From Chloroflexota bacterium (GTDB lineage: Bacteria; Chloroflexota; Anaerolineae; Caldilineales; Caldilineaceae), in the NCBI GenBank assembly GCA_003577005.1, contig QEUW01000241.1, positions 1 through 11,787 of the forward strand: 11,787 bases of DNA, written 5' to 3'. The notes under the pieces are model-generated. The model did not search any database. It had not been told where the DNA came from and saw only the letters and a list, made by a program, of their open reading frames with translations. Position numbers and translations under genes: made by a program. Shown here piece after piece: positions 6,945 through 11,787 of the stretch (position 1 is its first letter; each line of letters starts with the position of its first letter).

Positions 6945-6993
6945 ATGAATTTACAATGAAGCTGGAATGAAAGGGGGATGATTTTGTTATGAA
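6945..6993 (-). promoter_or_regulatory. Five direct repeats with exact 11-bp period; candidate SARP operator
   Basis: On the minus strand, TTCAT, ATCAT, TTCAT, TTCAT and TTCAT begin at 6993, 6982, 6971, 6960 and 6949, exactly 11 bp apart. A weaker sixth (ATCAG) begins at 6938. The first repeat overlaps the stop codon of the BTAD/SARP gene and the rest lie upstream of the eCIS structural genes. SARP regulators are known to bind heptamer direct repeats spaced one helical turn (11 bp) apart near the -35 region. A possible -10 (TAGCAT/CATAAG, about 6905-6912) lies about 40 nt before the TTG start and lacks a good -35, as expected for an activated promoter. The repeats are seen; their use by this regulator is inference. 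Confidence 0.6.
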
Positions 6994-7826
6994 GGGGCGG
7001 ACGTCTGGTCCCGCCGAATCTGGTCGAAGAGGACGACCGTCGCCTGTTCTGGTATGGCGTCGAACTCGTGCCGGAGCAGTTCCTGGCAAAGCCGGTATTG
7101 CCGGAACGCCTGGGCGCGTTCTCCCATCTGCACATAGCAACGCATCGCCAGCCGGTGGGCATCTTCGCGGCAAGGGTCATATAGGAGGAGGCGCTGGACA
7201 TAGGACAGGCTCTCTGCATAACGTTGTGCACCGTAGCTGGCGTCGGCCAGCCGCATGAGCAAGGTGAGGTAGCGGGCGCGTAGACGTTCGCGCTCGATCA
7301 GCGTCTGTGGGTCGGGCGTCACACAAAGATCGCCCTGATAGAACTCCACTGCACGATGATAGCAGACATCTGCCAGGTGCAGCTCGCCGGCGCGGGCGTG
7401 CTGTTCACCGCTCTGGGCAAAGTACTCAAATTGCACGATATCAACACTCACACCTACCTCACAGTTGAGCCGGTAATGCCCATTGTTCTGGATGACAGGC
7501 GGCGCCCCTCCTAGTTCCTCCTTGAGTGCTTTGCGTACGCCGTAAACGAGGCTATTGAGAGATTGGCCAGCTAACGCCGGGTCACTGTCGGGCCATAACA
7601 GCGTGAGGAGCATGTCACGCGGCAAGGCCGCTGTATGATGGAGGGCCAGATACCCCAGCAACATCTCGACCCGCTCACCACCGTACTCAAGTTCAGCGTG
7701 ATGGGCGTTGACCAGGCGAAACGGGCCAAGCAGACAAATGAGGATCGACCAGGAGCCTGTTTGTGCGTGGGAATGGGACAATGGCGGTCGCTGGACAAAG
7801 TCTACCTTCTCATCATCACAAAACAT
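6987..7826 (-). CDS. SARP/AfsR-type transcriptional activator with BTAD domain, 279 aa
   Basis: This is a probable DNA-binding activator of the adjacent injection-system operon. After an unmatched N-terminal 27 residues comes an OmpR-like winged helix (about 28-125): ICLLGPFRLVN, LLGYLALH, LPRDMLLTLLWPDSDP, then the recognition-helix region LAGQSLNSLVYGVRKALKEE and the wing VIQNNGHYRLN. Residues 129-273 form a BTAD (TPR-like) domain: VDIVQFEYFAQ, HRAVEFYQGDLC, ARYLTLLMRLAD, VQRLLLYDPCREDAHRLAMRCYV split over this span, and a closing HEFDAIPEQATVVLFDQI. There is no ATPase or sensor domain, so it is a small-type SARP. The ATG at 7824-7826 has GGGAG 6 nt upstream. It is codirectional with the eCIS genes and separated from them by 120 bp. 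Confidence 0.9.
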   Translation of the reverse strand: MFCDDEKVDFVQRPPLSHSHAQTGSWSILICLLGPFRLVNAHHAELEYGGERVEMLLGYLALHHTAALPRDMLLTLLWPDSDPALAGQSLNSLVYGVRKALKEELGGAPPVIQNNGHYRLNCEVGVSVDIVQFEYFAQSGEQHARAGELHLADVCYHRAVEFYQGDLCVTPDPQTLIERERLRARYLTLLMRLADASYGAQRYAESLSYVQRLLLYDPCREDAHRLAMRCYVQMGERAQAFRQYRLCQELLRHEFDAIPEQATVVLFDQIRRDQTSAPS

Positions 7827-7909
7827 CGGGATCTCCCATTCGGTAGCAAGGGGGGACGCTGAATCACGGCGGGGATAGTGACTTATTTCAACCAGATCGC
7901 AGATTCTGT

Positions 7910-7927
7910 GGCGGTTGCCATACCACC
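7910..7927. repeat. Degenerate solitary REP-like sequence
   Basis: GGCGGTTGCCATACCACC matches 16 of 18 bases of the REP core at 3157-3174. One of the two changes breaks a stem pair (C opposite A) and the GTAG tag is not conserved, so this looks like a decayed copy. It sits about 85 bp upstream of the SARP start codon. Confidence 0.6.
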
Positions 7928-7970
7928 ATTGCGAATTTGTGATCCACCTAGTTTAGCCAGGATTTCCCAG

Positions 7971-7997
7971 GTAGCGACAGTCGCTTTTTTGCGCTAC
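7971..7997. other. Inverted repeat flanking a T-run
   Basis: GTAGCG (7971-7976) and CGCTAC (7992-7997) are complementary with a 15-nt loop. The loop holds GTCGC plus six T, and GCGAC-A-GTCGC is a nested palindrome. The T-run lies inside the loop rather than after it, so this is not a standard terminator for either strand. It may be a binding site or a minor hairpin. Confidence 0.35.
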
Positions 7998-8073
7998 TTG
8001 ACGAATTTTTCAGAGTGAATCAGGCGCCACAGACAGGCAAGAAGAGGACCAGACGATGATATGCAACACGGTG

Positions 8074-8110
8074 GCGGTCGCCGGCTATCGTGCGGCTTTA
8101 CGGCGACTGT
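8074..8110 (-). terminator. Hairpin downstream of the GlpB-like gene; weak terminator candidate
   Basis: GTCGCCG (8077-8083) pairs with CGGCGAC (8101-8107), and the stem extends to 10 bp with two G-U pairs, around a 17-nt loop. It lies about 60 bp past the stop codon of the GlpB-like gene in transcription order. No U-run follows on the minus strand, so an intrinsic terminator is not established; a 3'-end stabilising hairpin is equally possible. Confidence 0.3.
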
Positions 8111-8170
8111 ATCTGTGATGGGGAAGGTTATGGCCGCCTGCCCGGCCAGGTGAGGTGGAAGGGCGGGTCT

Positions 8171-9427
8171 CTACCAACCATCCTCAGCCAACCTGAATTC
8201 CAGGCATCCGGCCTCTCGGTCAACTGCAGCCAACCAATGGTCCGGTAGATAGTACGAACGGTTGGGCACAAGCTGGCCGACTCGTTGGGTGAACAAGCAC
8301 CGGTCACCTTGATAAAAACTGGCATACACATTACGGCAGAAACGGTCGCTCTGGAAGACAAATTCACTCTTGCCGGGCAGCTCGGTGGGGACTACCCGGT
8401 TTGGTGTGACCCAGGCAACCGGCGCCACGGCTTTGACTGCTACCCCCTGCTGAGGCCATGTTGTAGCGGCGAGAAAGCGGGCAACGCTCTGCGCCGCACG
8501 CCGGCCCTCCAGCGCGGCATAATCAGCGGTCTGGGCGCCGTGGAGCAGATTACCGGCGGCAAAGACCCCTGGTGTAGTCGTGCGTAGCGCCCCATCGACC
8601 TGTGGTCCCCGCGTGCCGTCGTCCAGCCTGAGGCCACCGCTGCGCGCCAGTTCGTGTTCGGGTATCCACGCTCCGGTAAATATCACGGTGTCACACGGAA
8701 CGGTCTCGGTCTGCCCGGTGTCAACATGCGTACATTCGATGGCCTCGACGCGGCGGTGGCCGTCGATCCGGCTGACGCGGGTGTGCGGCATAAGGTGGAC
8801 ACCAAGCCGCCGCTGCGCATACCACATCACGGGTGTAAAAGGGAAGTAGATCTGGTGCCGGGGGTGCTCCGTCACCATTGCGGTTACGGCGCTGTGGCTG
8901 TGGGCAAGCGTCAAGACAGCCGACAGGCTGACCAACTCGGCGCCGACCACGACTGCTCGCCGCCCAACTTGTTGCCCGTATTCGTAGACAAAGCGTTGCA
9001 ACGAACCGGTCGTAAAGACACCCGCCGGCCGGTCGCCCGGCACCAGGCGGGCTGTGGCAGGGCGTTCCCGGCAACCTGTCGCCAGCAGGATGGCGTCGGC
9101 CTCGATCTGTTGCACACCCGCCGGCCCACTCACAGCGACTGTATGGGGCGCACACCAACCCGTCACCATTGTGGATGTGCGCACCTCGATCCCGGCGGCG
9201 GCGACGCGCTTACGGTAGGCGCGGGCATAGTCGGGCCCGCTATACATGCGGCGCAGATCATGCCAGCCAAAGCCAGTGTGGTGGCAAAAGCGTGGTGTTC
9301 CACCTGCCTCGCCTTCTCGCTCGACCACCAGGATGCCGCCGACGCCCAGACGCTGGAGCTCCAGCGCCGCAGCCAGGCCGGCCGGCCCGGCGCCGATAAT
9401 CAGCACCGTACAATGTTCAGGCGTCAC
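8171..9427 (-). CDS. GlpB-like FAD/NAD(P)-dependent oxidoreductase subunit, 418 aa
   Basis: This is probably the partner subunit of the GlpA-like dehydrogenase, passing electrons from its FAD. GAGPAG at residues 12-17 is the dinucleotide-binding loop and VVEREGEAGG (34-43) follows the first strand. FCHHTGFGWHDLRR with GPDYARAY (47-71) is typical of the GlpA-partner/HcnB-like group. LLATGCRERP (114-123) and GVFAAGN (287-293) complete the FAD site. The second Rossmann turn is VVVGAELVSLSA (159-170), which lacks a full GxGxxG. It starts at GTG with AGGAGG 6 nt upstream and overlaps the preceding gene by 11 bp. Substrate is not provable from sequence; glycerol-3-phosphate is the usual call, and HcnB/opine or proline dehydrogenase-like roles are alternatives. 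Confidence 0.88.
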   Translation of the reverse strand: MTPEHCTVLIIGAGPAGLAAALELQRLGVGGILVVEREGEAGGTPRFCHHTGFGWHDLRRMYSGPDYARAYRKRVAAAGIEVRTSTMVTGWCAPHTVAVSGPAGVQQIEADAILLATGCRERPATARLVPGDRPAGVFTTGSLQRFVYEYGQQVGRRAVVVGAELVSLSAVLTLAHSHSAVTAMVTEHPRHQIYFPFTPVMWYAQRRLGVHLMPHTRVSRIDGHRRVEAIECTHVDTGQTETVPCDTVIFTGAWIPEHELARSGGLRLDDGTRGPQVDGALRTTTPGVFAAGNLLHGAQTADYAALEGRRAAQSVARFLAATTWPQQGVAVKAVAPVAWVTPNRVVPTELPGKSEFVFQSDRFCRNVYASFYQGDRCLFTQRVGQLVPNRSYYLPDHWLAAVDREAGCLEFRLAEDGW

Positions 9428-10844
9428 CGCAGCCCTCCTGTGCCAGCAATTGCTGCATCGTCTGTCCCGTTGTGCGCGCCAGCAGCGCCGTCACGGCGGC
9501 GTGACAGTTGAAACCCTGGCAGCGGCCTTGCAGCACTCGCGTACGCCGCCGCAGCCCGTCGAGTGTGCGCGCCGGAATGGGCGCCCGTGTAGCGTCGAGC
9601 ACCTCGCCGACGGTCACCCGTTCGCAAAAACAGATGATCCGCCCATAGTCGGCGTTGGCGGCAATCTGTTCGCTCGACTGGTAGGGCCTCATTGTGGCCT
9701 CGCCAATGTTGGGCATCTGTACGGAGAGAAAAGAGGCTTTGGGGCGCAGTGGCAGGTTTGCCGCGGCTAACTGCTCAACCACGTACGCTGCAATGCCCAT
9801 GGAAGCGGAGACACCGGTCGAGCGGATGCCGCCGACACAGATATAACGCTCGGCAGGGTAGAGGTGAATCTGGTAATCCTTCTGTGCGGTGGCGGCCCGC
9901 AGACCGGCATAGAGTGCGGTGACTTCTTCTTTTACTAGATCCGGCAGCATCTCCTGGCCTTTTTGGAGCAACAGGTGCAGCCCTGCCGCGCTCGTGGCCG
10001 TGTCTCGTTTGTCGGGACGCTCTTCGGCCGTGGGGCCAAGCAACACATTGCCATAGACCGTTGGGCTGATGAGCACGCCCTTGCTTGTTGCTGTGGGGAC
10101 AGGCAACAGGATATGGTTGACCAGGCGGCGCGCCAGCTTGTCGAAAACGATCAATTCGCCGCGCCGGGGCCGCACTACAAATTCGTGATGGCCTATCATG
10201 CCGTCCACTTCATCAGCGTACAGACCGGCGACGTTGACCAGGTAGCGGCACTGCACCATACCCCCCGATGTCTGAAGCAAATGGTCGCCGTTTGGTAGCC
10301 GGTCAACCTGCTGGACACGGTGGTTAAGCTTCAGCTCCACACCGTTGCAGACCGCCTGCGTCGCCAACGCCAGCGGCAACGTAAACGGACAGAGGATCGC
10401 TTCACCCGGCACATACAGGCCACCCAAGAGACCAGGGTTGAGATTTGGCTCCCGCACATAGATCGCTTCGGCTGTCAGCAAATGCACATCGGTGACGCCA
10501 TTTTGGTGGGCACGCGCCAGTAACAGCGGCAACGCCTGCTGTTGTTCGGGTGTCCATGCGATGAGCAGCGCCCCCAGGCGCTCGACCGGCACGCCCGCCT
10601 CGCTCATAAAACGGTTGAGGAGAGGATAGCTTCGCCGTAAGAGCCGGGCTTCAAGCGAACCCGGCGTGGCGTCGAACCCTGTATGCCAGATGGCGGTGTT
10701 TGCCTTACTCGTCCCCATCCCTACATCAGGAGCAGCCTCGACCAGGGCGCAACGCAACTCGTACTGTGCCAGTTCACGCGCAATGGCGGCTCCTACCACA
10801 CCTGCTCCAATAACAGCCACATCGTAGCAGTCAGATTCGTTCAC
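9417..10844 (-). CDS. GlpA-like FAD-dependent glycerol-3-phosphate dehydrogenase with BFD [2Fe-2S] domain, 475 aa
   Basis: This is a probable dehydrogenase that oxidises glycerol-3-phosphate (or a similar hydroxy acid) with FAD. Residues 7-370 form a DAO-type fold: DVAVIGAGVVGAAIARELA with GAGVVG at 13-18, GMGTSKANTAIWHTGFDA (42-59) as in GlpA/LhgO proteins, NVAGLYAD (204-211) and GGIRSTGVSASMGIAAYV (338-355). The C-terminus (about 400-470) is a BFD-like [2Fe-2S] domain with CFC (C405, C407) and C-x4-C (C442, C447). The start is GTG at 10842-10844, placed 9 residues before the Rossmann strand, with a weak GGTGA site. Only 3 bp separate it from the GntR stop. L-2-hydroxyglutarate oxidase-like activity is an alternative. 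Confidence 0.9.
   Translation of the reverse strand: MNESDCYDVAVIGAGVVGAAIARELAQYELRCALVEAAPDVGMGTSKANTAIWHTGFDATPGSLEARLLRRSYPLLNRFMSEAGVPVERLGALLIAWTPEQQQALPLLLARAHQNGVTDVHLLTAEAIYVREPNLNPGLLGGLYVPGEAILCPFTLPLALATQAVCNGVELKLNHRVQQVDRLPNGDHLLQTSGGMVQCRYLVNVAGLYADEVDGMIGHHEFVVRPRRGELIVFDKLARRLVNHILLPVPTATSKGVLISPTVYGNVLLGPTAEERPDKRDTATSAAGLHLLLQKGQEMLPDLVKEEVTALYAGLRAATAQKDYQIHLYPAERYICVGGIRSTGVSASMGIAAYVVEQLAAANLPLRPKASFLSVQMPNIGEATMRPYQSSEQIAANADYGRIICFCERVTVGEVLDATRAPIPARTLDGLRRRTRVLQGRCQGFNCHAAVTALLARTTGQTMQQLLAQEGCGDA
9434..9439 (-). promoter_or_regulatory. Strong Shine-Dalgarno inside the GlpA-like gene
   Basis: AGGAGG, 6 nt before the GTG of the GlpB-like gene, lies within the last codons of the GlpA-like gene. 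It supports the GTG start and the 11-bp overlap. Confidence 0.85.
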
Positions 10845-10874
10845 AATCTACACTTCACCGTTCACAATTGACAA
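10840..10874. repeat. Second heptamer array, five units, across the GntR/GlpA-like junction
   Basis: On the minus strand the units are TTGTCAA, TTGTGAA, CGGTGAA, GTGTAGA, TTGTGAA, with consensus TTGTGAA and an exact 7-bp period. The array encodes the last eight codons or so of the GntR regulator, its TAG stop, and the GTG start of the GlpA-like gene. Its unit differs from that of the array at 1762-1838. Confidence 0.65.
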
Positions 10875-11597
10875 TGACTTCGATTGGGTGACAAAACGGA
10901 AACAGTCGCCGCGATAAAGATCCCGTGCATGTTCCACGACCCGTCCTTGTTTGTCGCGGCTGGTGCGCATTACCTGCATCAGCGGCGCCCCCCTTGGCAC
11001 TTTGAGCAGTCTGGCTGTGGCCGGCTGGGCCACCACCGGCTCCAGCGCCTGGTGCGCGCTGTCCAACGTCACCCCATACTCCTCTGCAAGGATAGCGTAG
11101 ATCGAACGCGCTTCCAGGTCGTAACGGTCGAGATTGGGGAAGAGCCGGGCGGGAAAGTACGAATACTCCAGCGCCACGGGCATGTTATTTGCCAGGCGGA
11201 GGCGGTGGATCGCAAAGACAGGTTCGCCCAGACCCAACTCCAGTTCCGGCGCCAGGGTGCGGTCGGCCAGCACCGTCTGTAATTCCAGAATGCGAGCGCC
11301 CGGGCGGATTCCTCGGGACAGCATGTTCTGTGAGAAGCCGATGAGAATATCGACCGGCTGTTCGATCTGGGGCTGGCGAACGTAATAGCCTTTGCCATGC
11401 TGCGGGGCGATCAAGCCCTGTTCGCGCAACGTCGAGAGCGCCTGGCGCACCGTAAGGCGGCTGACGGCCAGCTCCTTGGCCAACTCACGTTCGGATGGCA
11501 GCCAATCACCGATAGCCAGTTCGCCCTGACGGATCCGGTCGGCGAGGCTGGTGGCGATTTGTATATAAAGGGGCTGAGCAACACGAGTCAGTTCCAT
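10848..11597 (-). CDS. GntR-family transcriptional regulator, HutC/UTRA subfamily, 249 aa
   Basis: This is a probable ligand-responsive repressor of its own operon. Residues 5-74 form the GntR winged helix: PLYIQIATSLADRIRQGEL, DWLPSERELAKELAVSRLTV and RQALSTLREQGLIAPQHGKG are contiguous hallmark segments. Residues about 90-235 are a UTRA effector domain (HRLRLANNMPVALEYSYFP, YAILAEEYGVTL, VPRGAPLMQVMRTSRD, ARDLYRGDCFRF), which in this family often binds small sugars or phosphorylated metabolites. The ATG at 11595-11597 is chosen because the family opening follows within 10 residues; an upstream TTG extension (to 11636) has no similarity. No clear Shine-Dalgarno is seen. The C-terminal residues after RFVTQSK derive from the heptamer array. 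Confidence 0.92.
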   Translation of the reverse strand: MELTRVAQPLYIQIATSLADRIRQGELAIGDWLPSERELAKELAVSRLTVRQALSTLREQGLIAPQHGKGYYVRQPQIEQPVDILIGFSQNMLSRGIRPGARILELQTVLADRTLAPELELGLGEPVFAIHRLRLANNMPVALEYSYFPARLFPNLDRYDLEARSIYAILAEEYGVTLDSAHQALEPVVAQPATARLLKVPRGAPLMQVMRTSRDKQGRVVEHARDLYRGDCFRFVTQSKSLSIVNGEV

Positions 11598-11636
11598 AGT
11601 GTAGAGATAGTTGAATCGACAGCAAGCAATACGCAA

Positions 11637-11668
11637 ATTTTACTGAAAAATCCGCAGAAATTTCAGTA
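11637..11668 (-). promoter_or_regulatory. Candidate promoter and overlapping operator for the GntR-GlpAB-like operon
   Basis: On the minus strand CTGAAA (11666-11661), an 18-nt spacer and TAAAAT (11642-11637) resemble -35 and -10 elements about 40 nt before the GntR start. A perfect inverted repeat, TACTGAAA (11641-11648) and TTTCAGTA (11661-11668), overlaps both boxes. That is a good position for repression, presumably by the GntR protein itself. It does not match operator consensuses I know for HutC/DasR-type proteins. Confidence 0.45.
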
Positions 11669-11674
11669 TTAATT

Positions 11675-11702
11675 TTGACTATTCGTATCATTTGGGTATC
11701 AT
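11675..11702 (+). promoter_or_regulatory. Sigma70-like promoter pointing right, for a divergent gene outside the window
   Basis: TTGACT (11675-11680), a 16-nt spacer and TATCAT (11697-11702) each differ from consensus at one position. No ATG follows on the plus strand before the window ends, so the gene would start beyond 11787. The -10 lies inside the second copy of a GTATCATT direct repeat (11685-11692 and 11696-11703, 11 bp apart). Confidence 0.45.
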
Positions 11703-11712
11703 TCTTTTAGTA

Positions 11713-11732
11713 CAGGTTGGCAATTCAACCTG
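11713..11732. promoter_or_regulatory. 7-bp perfect inverted repeat in the divergent leader
   Basis: CAGGTTG (11713-11719) and CAACCTG (11726-11732) flank a 6-nt loop. It falls just downstream of the predicted plus-strand start of transcription, so it could be an operator or an RNA hairpin. No U-run follows. Confidence 0.4.
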
Positions 11733-11787
11733 ACTCAGCATCTATTCTGGCTAAGTCATCACGGTTCACCTTCTTGTTCCAATTTCA

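Larger units (their letters stand above)
7827..8170. other. 344-bp gene-free region between the GlpB-like gene and the SARP gene
   Basis: No ORF with family likeness is seen on either strand. The stretch contains a decayed REP-like sequence (7910-7927), an inverted repeat around a T-run (7971-7997) and a longer hairpin (8074-8110) near the end of the upstream operon. It must hold the end of that operon and the promoter of the SARP gene, but I see no convincing -10/-35 pair on the minus strand. Confidence 0.7.

Noticed and set aside
7951..7979. CCTGG/CTAGG-like pentamers at 10-bp spacing upstream of the SARP gene on the minus strand
   Set aside because: There are only two good copies and one poor one, and the spacing is 10 rather than 11 bp; too weak to call an autoregulatory operator.
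8462..8476. GTAGCGGCG inside the GlpB-like gene resembling the REP foot
   Set aside because: Only the first nine bases match, the hairpin does not follow, and the segment is conserved-length coding sequence.
8654..9511. A long plus-strand open frame (285 codons) opposite the GlpB-like gene
   Set aside because: It is a shadow of a well-supported FAD oxidoreductase, with no recognisable domain and no ribosome binding site support.

Overview
The window looks like chromosomal DNA from a GC-rich, probably filamentous bacterium, most plausibly a member of the Chloroflexota (Caldilinea/Anaerolineae-like). This is inferred from the mix of genes (an extracellular contractile injection system, a BTAD/SARP-type regulator, a GlpA/GlpB-like dehydrogenase pair with a HutC-type GntR regulator) and from the short interspersed repeats. 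No rRNA or marker gene confirms it. All supported genes lie on the minus strand, so the biological reading direction runs from high to low coordinates.

Region A (about 11787 to 8171) holds a GntR/HutC regulator, a GlpA-like FAD dehydrogenase with a C-terminal BFD-type [2Fe-2S] domain, and a GlpB-like FAD oxidoreductase. They are tightly packed (3-bp gap, then 11-bp overlap) and form one operon. A palindrome-rich region upstream of it (11598-11787) carries a candidate minus-strand promoter/operator and a good sigma70-like promoter pointing right, toward a divergent gene outside the window.

Region B (8170 to 7827) is a 344-bp gene-free stretch with one decayed REP-like sequence and a few small hairpins.

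Region C (7826 to 1) is the first half of an extracellular contractile injection system (eCIS; the PVC/AFP/MAC-like, phage-tail-derived nanomachines). In transcription order it contains a SARP/BTAD regulator, a small 80-aa protein with a TTG start, the tail cap protein (DUF4255/Pvc16_N), an unrecognised 251-aa protein, the contractile sheath, the main inner tube, a second tube/initiator protein, a 55-aa DUF5908-like protein, a LysM baseplate protein (Pvc7/Afp7-like) and a complete VgrG-like spike (Pvc8/Afp8-like). The spike gene ends at base 1. The gp25, gp6-like baseplate, tape measure, AAA+ ATPase, fibre and cargo genes expected in such clusters are not visible and probably lie to the left.

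The most interesting non-coding signals are these: (i) five direct repeats with an exact 11-bp period (6945-6993), placed between the SARP gene and the structural operon, which match the known geometry of SARP operators; (ii) a perfect 24-bp inverted repeat made of two GTAG-tagged REP hairpins between the two tube genes (3152-3215); (iii) an 11-unit heptamer array filling the LysM-to-spike intergenic gap (1762-1838), with a second, different heptamer array straddling the GntR/GlpA junction (10840-10874).
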